Assembly: GCA_009779675.1 (NCBI GenBank)
Contig: WRDS01000015.1
Span: 1 to 32,240 of the forward strand
Direction of reading: 5' to 3'
Length of the DNA: 32,240 bases
Origin: Coriobacteriia bacterium
GTDB lineage: Bacteria; Actinomycetota; Coriobacteriia; Anaerosomatales; PHET01
Shown here: in pieces, positions 1-9,141 of the stretch
Layout of the letters: every line of letters begins with the position of its first letter
Position numbering within the stretch: position 1 is the first letter of the stretch
Position numbers and translations under genes: made by a program
The notes under the pieces: model-generated
The model's database searches: none
What the model was told of the DNA's origin: nothing
Seen by the model: the letters and a program-made list of their open reading frames with translations, nothing else

Positions 1-2
1 CA

Positions 3-752
3 GGCGTGCTTGCAGAGATAGAACGCCTCGGTGCGAAGAAGGCCTACATCATGGGCTCCTCTGCAGCGGTCTCTAACGCTGTGGAGGCATCGCTTGTAGG
101 TGTGGGGCTCCAGACGGAGCGCATCGTCGGCGCAGACCGTTACGCGACGAGCGCGCTCACCGCGAGCAAGGTCGCAGGCCTTGAGGGCACCGCGTTCGCG
201 AAAAAGGCGTTCCTCGCCCGCGGTGACAACTTCGCCGACGGCCTTGCGGCATCCCCGCTTGCCTACAGGAACAAGATACCGGTCGTCCTCACCCGCCCGA
301 CGGAGCTTTCCGCACCTGCGGCAAACGTGATCGGAACCCTTGGCATCACAGACGTCACCATACTCGGCTCTAGCGCCGCGGTGTCAGAGGGCATCGAGGG
401 CGCGGTCAATGCCCTTGGCACAGTCACTGCCACAAGGCGCCTGCAAGGAGCAGACCGCTATGCGACCGCACAGGAGATCGCCAAGTACGCGTTCGCGAAC
501 TCGCTTGCCACTATGGGCTTCATCGGCGTCGCGACGGGGCTCGACTTCCCTGACGCGCTTGCCGGGGGCATCGCGACTGGCGAGCGTGGCGGCATCATGG
601 TGCTCACCAGGCCGGGTGCGCTCTCTGCGAACTGGGTGGGCTACCTGCCTGGTGTATACGGGGATACCAAGCCCGACATCCAGCTCTACGGTGGGAGCAA
701 TGTGCTCTCCGACGAGGTGATGGACACCTTGAAGTCGATGTTGATCGACTGA
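3..752 (+). CDS. Cell wall-binding repeat 2 protein, C-terminal part (5' end outside window)
   Basis: This is the C-terminal part of a secreted surface protein. The frame is open to the left edge, so the GTG at base 6 used by the ORF track is probably an internal Val. About 250 residues are visible, containing repeats of the cell-wall-binding repeat 2 family (PF04122 type). Its hallmarks are ADRYATS near residue 46, LARGDNFADGLAASPLAY near 70, ADRYATAQEIAKYA near 150 and a degenerate TGLDFPDALAGG. Repeats of this kind anchor Gram-positive proteins non-covalently to wall polymers; the catalytic or adhesive part would lie upstream of the window. The protein ends inside the last repeat, as expected of a C-terminal anchor. 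A strong hairpin follows 18 nt after the stop. The family call is firm; the overall function is unknown. Confidence 0.88.
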   Translation, partial: GVLAEIERLGAKKAYIMGSSAAVSNAVEASLVGVGLQTERIVGADRYATSALTASKVAGLEGTAFAKKAFLARGDNFADGLAASPLAYRNKIPVVLTRPTELSAPAANVIGTLGITDVTILGSSAAVSEGIEGAVNALGTVTATRRLQGADRYATAQEIAKYAFANSLATMGFIGVATGLDFPDALAGGIATGERGGIMVLTRPGALSANWVGYLPGVYGDTKPDIQLYGGSNVLSDEVMDTLKSMLID

Positions 753-770
753 GGCTCGCAAGAATCGAGG

Positions 771-821
771 CGTGGGGCTGCGACTCCGGACTTTGGATCG
801 CAGCTCCACGTGTATTTCAGG
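771..821 (+). terminator. Terminator-like hairpin after the surface protein gene
   Basis: CGTGGGGCTGCGA (771-783) pairs with TCGCAGCTCCACG (798-810): 13 bp with one G-U, and a 14-nt loop. TGTATTTC follows. The U tract is short, so termination strength is uncertain, but the position just after a stop codon fits. Confidence 0.6.
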
Positions 822-1061
822 AATGCGAGCGCAATAAGGATCTTATGCGGAGATCTTGTGGCCGATGTGGAAGTTAACGCCGCCGTCCTCCTGTTTCCGG
901 TAACATAGCCAGCGCCCGCGTTAACCAGTGGTCGCCAGCTCAGTGGTCGCCAGCTGCGTTCGCCAGCTGTCGCGGCGGGTGCGCTTTGCCTCGGCGGGCG
1001 CTTGCCTTAGCGGGTGCGCTTTGCCTCGGCAGGCAGTTGGTTTCGCGACAAGTTCTACCTT
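822..1061. repeat. Spacer before glyQ with two nested short tandem repeats
   Basis: No gene is visible here. CAGTGGTCGCCAGCT occurs twice in exact tandem (926-940, 941-955), followed by a partial third copy (TTCGCCAGCT). Next, GCGGGTGCGCTTTGCCTCGGC occurs at 975-995 and 1010-1030, with a degenerate shortened copy between them. The ORF track reads through this region in the glyQ frame from 928, but the translation is low-complexity and precedes the conserved GlyQ N-terminus. I see no T-box signature and no convincing promoter pair. Confidence 0.75.
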
Positions 1062-1074
1062 GGAGGACATACCG

Positions 1075-2072
<998 letters not shown>

Positions 2073-2076
<4 letters not shown>

Positions 2077-4268
2077 GCACGCGAGACTTTGTTTTCGAGA
2101 TCGGCTGTGAGGAGCTGCCTTCAAGCGCGGTCTATCGTGGCATCGAGCAGCTCTCCCGTGCGGTGCCCGAGGCGCTTCAAGCTGCACGCCTGGAGCACGG
2201 CCCGGTGCATGTGACCGGCTCGCCAAGAAGGCTGGCGGTCATGGTGGCGGGCCTGGCCGACGCGCAATCTGACTCGGTCGAGCGGTTCAAGGGCCCTGCG
2301 GCAAAGGCGGCATTCGACGACAGCGGCACCCCGACAAAGGCCGCTATGGGCTTTGCCCGGAGCAAGGGTGTCCCTGTCGAGCAGCTGGAGGTCTCAGAGG
2401 GCGGCGGCGGAGGCGGGAGCTACGTCTACGCGACGGTCGAGACCCTCGGCGCGCCGGCGACAGAGGTACTGCCCGAGTTGCTGGAGCGGCTCGCCACCGG
2501 TCTTGACTGGGCAAAGTCGATGCGGTGGGGTGCAGGGGAGGCGCGTTTTCCTCGGCCTGTGCGCTGGCTGCTTGCGCTTTTTGGCACCGAGGTCGTCGAA
2601 GCGCGCTTTGCGGGGCTTACCGCCGGGAACATCACCTACGGCCACCGCTTCCTTGCCCCTGGTGGGATCGTGGTTCCCTCGGCGGGCGCGTACCTGGACA
2701 TGCTGAAGAAGGCGTTCGTGCTTGCCGATGCCACAGAGCGCGGGCGCGCCATCAAAGAGGGGATCGCGGATGCTGCCGCCTCGGCAGGCGGTGTCGCCGT
2801 CTTGCCGGAAAAGACCCTTGCCGAGGTAGTGAACCTGGTCGAGTGGCCGACGGTGGCGACGGGGAGGTTCGACGAGGACTTCCTGGACATTCCGCGGGAG
2901 ATGCTTGAGAGCGCGATGACGGGCCATCAGCGGTACTTCCCGCTCGAAGACCCTTCCGGCGGGCTCAGCAGCCGCTTCATCGTCGTCCACAACGGCGACC
3001 CCGAGCGCACCGCGCACATCATCTCCGGCCACGAGCGGGTCATCCGTGCGCGCCTCGCGGACGCCGCCTTCTTCTACCAGGAGGATGCCGCCACGCCGCT
3101 CGAGGACTGGCTCCCCAAGCTCGAGCATGTCGTGTTTCAGAAGAAGCTCGGCACACTCGCCGAGAAGGCCCGGCGTATCGAGCGGCTTGTGCCCTGCGTA
3201 GGCGGGATGCTCGGCACCTCTCCTGATGATCTCACGCATGCCCGTCGGGCTGCGTGTCTCGCCAAGGCCGACCTCGTCACCAACGCGGTCATAGAATTCA
3301 CCGACCTGCAGGGGGTGATGGGCCGGTATTATGCCGAGGCAGCTGGCGAGGCCGACGAGGTATCGCGTGCAATCGAGGAGCACTACCGGCCGAGGTTCGC
3401 CGGGGACACGCCGCCTCTCTCGCCAGCCGGCAAGATCGTTGCCATCGCAGACAAGACGGACACCATCTGCGGCGTGTTCGCTGCCGGCCTTGCGCCACGC
3501 GGCTCTTCGGACCCGTTTGCGCTGCGTCGCTCGGCTATCGGGATCCTGCAGATCGTCCTCGGCGACGACCGGCACGCGGGCGAGCGCGATCAGGCTGACG
3601 GCAGCCACAAGGAGATCGCGGGTGGTGGCGGTCGGCAGGCGGGCGGGCGCCCCGCCGGGTTCGACCTTAGCGCGCTTATCGCAAGCGCCCTCTCCGGTTA
3701 CGCCGATGTCGTTGGCGGCTTGCACGCGACCGCCCCGGGTGCGGGGGATCCAAACGACGGGATCGCCGATGCGGTCAGGGCGTTTATGCTCGGCAGGTTT
3801 GAGGGCATTTTGCAGGATCGGGGCTATTCGCATGACCTTGTCGCGGCGGTGTTCGCCGCAGGCTCTGACGACCCGTGTGAGATGGCGGCGCGCTGCGCTG
3901 CGCTGGATGCCGCCCGCAGTCAGGCACCCGAGGTCTTTGAGGACATGTCGGTGGCGTACAAGCGGGCGGCAAACCTCTCGCGGGGCGCTGCGCCGACCAT
4001 CGACCGCGAGCTGATGGGGGAGCACGAGATCGCGCTTGATGATGCGCTCGGCCAGGCGGAGGAGAGGATGCGGGGCCTTGCGGACGAGCACGACTACGGG
4101 TCCATGCTTCAGCTGTTCGCCGGTCTCCGCGAGCCGATCGATGCGTTTTTCGACAACGTCCTTGTGATGGACGAGGACCCGAAGGTGCGGGGTAACCGTC
4201 TTGGGCTGCTTGCCCGGTTCACCGGCCTTTTTTCGGGGTTTGCAGATTTCGGGCAGTTGGCAGGCTGA
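2073..4268 (+). CDS. glyS: Glycyl-tRNA synthetase beta subunit
   Basis: This is the beta subunit of the same synthetase, which contributes tRNA recognition and an HD-like domain. The GTG at 2073 overlaps the glyQ stop by 4 bp, has a G/A-rich ribosome site (AGGGGAAGGGGGG) and gives the family start [15 protein letters not shown]; the track's start at 1821 only runs back through glyQ. About 731 aa, near the usual 690-700. Visible motifs are [69 protein letters not shown] and a C-terminal anticodon-binding-like region with [17 protein letters not shown] Gly-rich insertion (near [13 protein letters not shown]) follows the [13 protein letters not shown] helix and looks like a linker. It should be translationally coupled to glyQ. 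Confidence 0.95.
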
Positions 4269-4269
4269 C

Positions 4270-5091
4270 ATGGCAGAGTCAGGCTCCATCTCCATCCATG
4301 TGCTCTCTGACTCGCTGGGCGAGACAGGCGAGACGGTCGCCCGTGCGGCGGCGGCCCAGTTCGCCCCAGGCACCTATCGCATCGAGCGCCTCCCCAAGGT
4401 CGTGTCCGCCGCACACCTCCGGGAATCCGTGAGGGCGCACTGCGGGTCGCACTGTGTGTTCATGTACACGTTCGTGAACAGCGACCTGGTCAAAGAGATG
4501 GAGGTATTGCGCGCCGAGGGGGTCAACGCCGTCGATCTGCTCGGCCCGGCGGTGAGGCTGCTTTCCGAGATCGCCAATCATGCCCCGATGGGCGAGGCAG
4601 GGGCTATCCGGCGTACCGATCAGGAGTATTTCGAGCGGATCGAGGCCATGGAGTTCACGGTGAAGCACGACGATGGGCGCAACCCCGAGGGGCTTGCCTT
4701 GGCGGACGTGGTGCTCATCGGGGTCTCTCGGACATCGAAGACCCCCCTGTCCATGTATCTTGCGCTCAAGGGGTACAGTGTGGCGAACATCCCGCTCGCC
4801 AAGGGCGTTATGCCTCCCAGTGAGCTTTTCGAGGTCGACCCTTCCCGCATCTTCGGGCTTACGAGCAGCGTGGACACGTTGCTGGAGATCCGCAGTGCAC
4901 GGATGCGTGAACTCGGCACATGGGTGCCCGGGTATGCCGAGCGGGAGGCGCTTGAAAACGAGCTCGAAGGGGCGCGTGCTTTGATGCGTCGGCTGGGGGC
5001 CTATGTGATCCACACGGACAATCGGGCGATCGAGGAGTCTGCGCAGGAGGTCATGAGGCAACTTGAAGGCAGTCATCTGACCGCCGACTGA
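4270..5091 (+). CDS. Pyruvate, phosphate dikinase regulatory protein (bifunctional kinase/pyrophosphorylase)
   Basis: This is a DUF299/PF03618 protein (PDRP/PpsR family). Known members inactivate PPDK or PEP synthase by ADP-dependent phosphorylation of a Thr beside the catalytic His, and reactivate it by Pi-dependent dephosphorylation releasing PPi. The start ATG is 1 nt after the glyS stop and gives IHVLSDSLGETGETVARAA, the usual N-terminus. The P-loop-like GVSRTSKTPLSMYLA lies near residue 155, followed by NIPLAKGVMPP and FGLTSSVDTLLEIRSARM. At 273 aa it has the normal length. The next gene is ppdK, whose TSH site carries the expected target Thr, so PPDK rather than PEP synthase is the likely substrate. 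Confidence 0.92.
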   Translation: MAESGSISIHVLSDSLGETGETVARAAAAQFAPGTYRIERLPKVVSAAHLRESVRAHCGSHCVFMYTFVNSDLVKEMEVLRAEGVNAVDLLGPAVRLLSEIANHAPMGEAGAIRRTDQEYFERIEAMEFTVKHDDGRNPEGLALADVVLIGVSRTSKTPLSMYLALKGYSVANIPLAKGVMPPSELFEVDPSRIFGLTSSVDTLLEIRSARMRELGTWVPGYAEREALENELEGARALMRRLGAYVIHTDNRAIEESAQEVMRQLEGSHLTAD

Positions 5092-5150
5092 GCGGCATGC
5101 TGTATCATCTAAGGATACCGACGTACCCGGGGTGAGATAAGGAGAAGAAG

Positions 5151-7883
5151 TTGTCAGACATCAAAAGGGTCTACGCTTTTGGGGCTGGGGCAACCGAGGG
5201 GAACCGGGACATGAAGTCCCAGCTCGGCGGGAAGGGTGCAAACCTCGCCGAGATGGCCAACATGGGCCTGCCCGTGCCTCCAGGGTTCACCATCACGTGT
5301 CAGGCGTGCATGGAGTATTACAACTCCGCCTCCCCGGCGTTCCCGGCGGGGCTTTCCGATGAGATCGCCTCACACTTGGGCAGGCTTGAGGAGAAGATGG
5401 GCAAGTCGCTTGGGGACCCGGGCGATCCGCTGCTTGTGTCCGTGAGAAGCGGCTCACCGTTCTCGATGCCAGGCATGATGGACACGGTCTTAAACCTCGG
5501 GCTCAATGACGCGTCCATCCAGGGGCTTATCGCCCAGACCGGCAACGAGCGGTTCGCCTGGGACAGCTATCGCCGCTTCATCCAGATGTTCTCGAAGGTG
5601 GTGCTTGATGTCGAGGGTGACCTTTTCGAGAACGCGATCACCAAGCTCAAGCGTGACCGCGGCGTAGTAAGCGACACCGAGCTTACCGCCGCAGACCTGC
5701 GCGGGCTCGTTGACACGTTCAAAGAAATCTTTGCCGAGAATGTTGGAGCGGATGCCTGGCCAGAGCTGACCCTGGGCGGGAAAGGTGACGGGGAGGTGGC
5801 GTTCCCACAGGATGTGCAGCTTCAGCTGCGCCTCGCCATTGAGGCTGTTTTCCGCAGCTGGATGAATGACCGGGCGGTCTACTACCGCAGGATGGAGAGG
5901 ATCGCCGATGACCTCGGCACGGCGGTCAATGTGCAGACGATGGTCTTTGGCAACAAGGGCGAGACCTCTGCGACGGGGGTCGGCTTCACGCGCAACCCTG
6001 CAGACGGCACGAAAGAGTACTATGGCGACTTCCTCACCAATGCGCAGGGCGAGGACGTGGTCGCCGGGATCCGGCTCACCGAGCCTATCGCCAAGCTCAA
6101 AGAGGTCCCTGGCCTCGAGGAGGCCGGCATCGAGCTTGACGGGGTGTTCGCCAAACTCGAGGCCGAGTACCGCGACATGTGCGACATCGAGTTCACTATC
6201 GAGCAGGGCACGCTCTACATGCTTCAGACCCGGGTGGGCAAGCGTACCGCCCGTGCAGCGATCAAGATAGCGATCGACATGGTCGACGAGGGGCTCATCT
6301 CTCGCGAGGAGGCGGTAGGGCGCGTCAATCCCAACCAGCTTGACCAGCTCCTCCATCCACAGTTCGACTCCTCGGCGAGTTACGATGTCGTTGCGAAGGG
6401 GCTGAACGCCTCGCCAGGTGCCGCCGTTGGCGAGGTCGTGTTCTCCTCGGCAGATGCGGTGGCTGCCAAGCAGGCTGGCCGCAAAGGCATCCTTGTGCGC
6501 TGGGAGACCAACCCTGATGACCTGCCGGGCATGGATGCGGCCGAGGGGATCTTGACCTCGCATGGGGGGAAGACCTCGCATGCGGCGGTCGTCGCACGTG
6601 GCATGGGCAAGCCCGCGGTGTGCGGCGTGGAGAGGCTGCGCATCGATGCAGAGAACAAGACCGCCAGAGTCGCGGGCACCGATATCGAGATCCGCGAGGG
6701 GGATGTCGTCTCTATCGACGGTACGACCGGTGCGGTCGTTCTAGGTGCCGTCGGGCTGATCGAGCCCGTTGTCACCGGGGATTTCGACACCATGCTCACC
6801 TGGGCGGATGAGATCCGGGGCATGGGTGTCCGTGCGAACGCCGACACGCCGGACGATGCCGCCCTTGCGCGCAACTTCGGGGCCGAGGGCATCGGGCTTT
6901 GCCGCACGGAGCACATGTTCTTAGGCGAGCGCAAGGACATCATACAGCGCTTCATCCTCGCTCAGGAGAGCGATGGCAAGCGGGAACAGGCCCTAGCCGA
7001 GCTCCTTGAGGCGCAGACTGGCGACTTCCTCGGCATCTTTGATGCCATGGACGGCCTGCCGGTAACGGTGCGCCTGCTCGACCCGCCGCTCCATGAGTTC
7101 CTGGACAGTCCGCGTGGCCTTGAGATCGAGATCCTGCGCGCCGAGGCTGCCGGAGCGGGCGCAGAGGAGCTTGCCGCCAAGCGCAGGCTGCTTGTGCAGA
7201 TCGACTCGATGGCCGAGGCAAACCCGATGCTCGGCCTGCGCGGCTGTCGGCTCGGCATCATGTTCCCCGAGCTTTATGCCATGCAGGTGCGGGCGATCAC
7301 CAAGGCGGCCTGCGAGCTCAAGGCCGCTGGTAAGGACCCGCGTCCCGAGATCATGATCCCGCTCGTGAGCGTGAAGGCCGAGCTCGAGGCCCTTCGCGCC
7401 GAGTCCGAGCGGATCATCGCAGAAGTCGCCGCCGAGTGCGGCGTCCCAGGGCTCGATATCCCCATCGGCACCATGATCGAGCTGCCGCGTGCGGCAGTAA
7501 CCGCCGATGAGATCGGCCAGGCCGCAGACTTCTTCAGCTTCGGGACCAACGACCTCACGCAGACGGCCTTTGGTTTCTCGCGTGATGATATCGAGTCCAA
7601 GTTCCTTCCCCGCTACCTTGAGAGGAAGATCCTGCCGAGAAACCCGTTCGAGACGATCGATCCGGGGGTTGCTGCCCTTGTCGCGATGGGTGTCGAGAAA
7701 GGGCGGGCGGCCAACCCCGCGCTGCATCTGGGTGTTTGCGGCGAGCATGGTGGCGACCCGGACTCGGTGCATACGTTCTTTGAGGTCGGACTGGATTACG
7801 TGTCCTGCTCGCCGTATCGGGTGCCCCTTGCTCGGCTTGCGGCGGCACAGGCTGAACTGAAGGGGCGTCTTGGCACCTGCTGA
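5151..7883 (+). CDS. ppdK: Pyruvate, phosphate dikinase
   Basis: Interconverts pyruvate + ATP + Pi with PEP + AMP + PPi in the cytoplasm. At 910 aa it is slightly longer than the usual 870-890. The start is TTG 5151, with AAGGAG 6 nt upstream. The N-terminal ATP-grasp part begins with GGKGANLAEMANMGLPVPPGF. The swivelling phosphohistidine domain carries GGKTSHAAVVARGMGKPAVCG with His about 477, and Thr 475 as the presumed regulator target. The C-terminal PEP/pyruvate barrel has GLCRTEHMF, GTMIELPRAAV, FSFGTNDLTQ and GVCGEHGGDP with catalytic Cys about 863. It lies 59 nt after its regulator. The membrane pyrophosphatase downstream suggests PPi handling matters in this cell. Confidence 0.97.
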   Translation: MSDIKRVYAFGAGATEGNRDMKSQLGGKGANLAEMANMGLPVPPGFTITCQACMEYYNSASPAFPAGLSDEIASHLGRLEEKMGKSLGDPGDPLLVSVRSGSPFSMPGMMDTVLNLGLNDASIQGLIAQTGNERFAWDSYRRFIQMFSKVVLDVEGDLFENAITKLKRDRGVVSDTELTAADLRGLVDTFKEIFAENVGADAWPELTLGGKGDGEVAFPQDVQLQLRLAIEAVFRSWMNDRAVYYRRMERIADDLGTAVNVQTMVFGNKGETSATGVGFTRNPADGTKEYYGDFLTNAQGEDVVAGIRLTEPIAKLKEVPGLEEAGIELDGVFAKLEAEYRDMCDIEFTIEQGTLYMLQTRVGKRTARAAIKIAIDMVDEGLISREEAVGRVNPNQLDQLLHPQFDSSASYDVVAKGLNASPGAAVGEVVFSSADAVAAKQAGRKGILVRWETNPDDLPGMDAAEGILTSHGGKTSHAAVVARGMGKPAVCGVERLRIDAENKTARVAGTDIEIREGDVVSIDGTTGAVVLGAVGLIEPVVTGDFDTMLTWADEIRGMGVRANADTPDDAALARNFGAEGIGLCRTEHMFLGERKDIIQRFILAQESDGKREQALAELLEAQTGDFLGIFDAMDGLPVTVRLLDPPLHEFLDSPRGLEIEILRAEAAGAGAEELAAKRRLLVQIDSMAEANPMLGLRGCRLGIMFPELYAMQVRAITKAACELKAAGKDPRPEIMIPLVSVKAELEALRAESERIIAEVAAECGVPGLDIPIGTMIELPRAAVTADEIGQAADFFSFGTNDLTQTAFGFSRDDIESKFLPRYLERKILPRNPFETIDPGVAALVAMGVEKGRAANPALHLGVCGEHGGDPDSVHTFFEVGLDYVSCSPYRVPLARLAAAQAELKGRLGTC

Positions 7884-8916
7884 GCTGCCCATGAGGCGCG
7901 AGGAGGCGGAGGCAGCCGAGTTTGATGTGCTGGCGCCCCAAGCGTGCAAATCGGCACAGTCGCGCGGTAGAAAAGATCCGACAACGTCGGATCTTTACCG
8001 CACGGACTTCCAGCGGGATCGGGACCGCATCCTGCATTGCAAGGCGTTTCGCAGGCTTTCGCATAAGACCCAGGTGTTCTTGGCACCCGAGGGCGATCAC
8101 TACCGGACCCGGCTGACCCATACCCTTGAGGTCTCCCAGATCGCTCGGTCAGTCGCCCGTGCGTTGCGGCTGAACGAGGATCTCACCGAGGCGATAGCAC
8201 TCGGCCACGACCTTGGCCACACCCCGTTCGGGCACACGGGCGAGGTGGCGCTCTCCGAGGTCTTAGGGGAGGTCAGCGGCGACCACCCTGATGCCCCGTC
8301 TGTGTACCGGCATAATGTGCAGTCGCTCCGCATCGTCGAGAAGCTGGAGTACGGCGGTCGCGGCCTCAACCTCACGTGGGAGGTCCGGGACGGGATCCTA
8401 GGCCACACCGGTGAGCACGTGCCGAGCACCCTGGAGGGGCAGATCGTACGGACTGCCGACCGGATCGCCTATGTGAACCATGATATCGACGACGCGCTTC
8501 GGGCGGGGGTGCTCTCGCTCGGCATGCTTCCTGAGCGCTCGCTTCGGGTACTAGGGCGACACCACGCCGAGCGGATCACGACGATGGTCACCGACATGGT
8601 GGCCACCTCGGCAGATCTGGAGAGCATCCGGATGTCGCCGTCGGTATACGAGGCGATGATGGAGCTGCGGGGCTACCTGTTCGAGAACGTCTATTTCTCC
8701 ACCACGGCAAAGGCCGAGGGGCCACGGGCAAGCAGCCTGGTCTGCATGCTGACAAGGCATTATCTTGCACACAGCGAGGACCTGCCGACGGAGTTCCGTC
8801 CGCGTGAGGAAGAGGAACCGGTGCAGAAGGTGGTCGACTACGTATCCGGGATGACTGATCGGTTTGCAATCCGAGAGTTTGAAAGGATATTCATTCCCAA
8901 AAAATGGCTTGTGTGA
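7870..8916 (+). CDS. dgt: dGTP triphosphohydrolase-like HD protein
   Basis: Members of this HD-superfamily group hydrolyse dGTP or other dNTPs to nucleoside and triphosphate, controlling dNTP pools. The TTG at 7870 overlaps the end of ppdK by 14 bp and has AAGGGG upstream; ATG 7891 is a poorer alternative. The family N-terminus is present (REEAEAAEF...KSAQSRGR...YRTDFQRDRDRILHCKAFRRLSHKTQVF), then the metal site HTLEVSQIARSVARAL and LGHDLGHTPFGHTGE. The protein is 348 aa, the short class typical of Gram-positives. A perfect 11-bp inverted repeat lies inside the coding region at 7972-7996. The exact substrate cannot be read from the sequence. Confidence 0.9.
   Translation: MAPAELPMRREEAEAAEFDVLAPQACKSAQSRGRKDPTTSDLYRTDFQRDRDRILHCKAFRRLSHKTQVFLAPEGDHYRTRLTHTLEVSQIARSVARALRLNEDLTEAIALGHDLGHTPFGHTGEVALSEVLGEVSGDHPDAPSVYRHNVQSLRIVEKLEYGGRGLNLTWEVRDGILGHTGEHVPSTLEGQIVRTADRIAYVNHDIDDALRAGVLSLGMLPERSLRVLGRHHAERITTMVTDMVATSADLESIRMSPSVYEAMMELRGYLFENVYFSTTAKAEGPRASSLVCMLTRHYLAHSEDLPTEFRPREEEEPVQKVVDYVSGMTDRFAIREFERIFIPKKWLV
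7972..7996. repeat. Perfect inverted repeat inside dgt
   Basis: AAAGATCCGAC, loop AAC, GTCGGATCTTT: 11-bp arms without mismatch, coding for the KDPTTSDL stretch just before the conserved YRTDFQRDRD motif. It could fold as an mRNA hairpin near the 5' end of dgt or serve as a palindromic binding site. Confidence 0.8.
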
Positions 8917-9035
8917 CAGGCTGTGTGACGGCTGGCGCAGCTCCTCGGCGACGTGCAAGCGGTCTGTGCAGCGCCTATGATGTGTGACGGCTCGTGTGGC
9001 AGAGTGTGTGCCGCTCGCAGACGTGTGTGTACAAG
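8911..9035. repeat. GTGTGACGGCT-type repeats between dgt and the pyrophosphatase gene
   Basis: GTGTGACAGGCT (8911), GTGTGACGGCT (8923) and GTGTGACGGCTC (8982) are followed by degenerate GTGTG-rich copies to about 9031. The first copy overlaps the dgt stop codon. The rest of this 225-bp gap holds only the promoter described next. Confidence 0.65.
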
Positions 9036-9053
9036 CGCTAAGTAAAAAGACGT

Positions 9054-9082
9054 TTGATACGGTTTCTTCTCATGCATATGCT
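9054..9082 (+). promoter_or_regulatory. Sigma70-type promoter of the pyrophosphatase gene
   Basis: TTGATA (9054-9059), 17-bp spacer, TATGCT (9077-9082). The surrounding stretch is AT-richer than the rest of the window. The predicted start of transcription is near 9089, leaving a leader of about 50 nt before the ATG. Confidence 0.6.
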
Positions 9083-9141
9083 ACAGTGATTCGGTGTGCA
9101 CCTTATGCGCTCAAAGAAGGACCTTTTTGAGGGGAGTTCGG

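Noticed and set aside
822-1074. T-box or glycine riboswitch upstream of glyQ
   Set aside because: No T-box AGGGTGGNACCGCG-like element or antiterminator was found, and the spacer is mostly tandem repeat.
2394-4373. 659-aa minus-strand ORF opposite glyS, and similar long antisense ORFs (940-2037, 5490-6581, 6993-7949, 27154-28086)
   Set aside because: They are mirror frames of highly conserved GC-rich genes, with Arg/Pro/Gly/His-rich translations and no family motifs.
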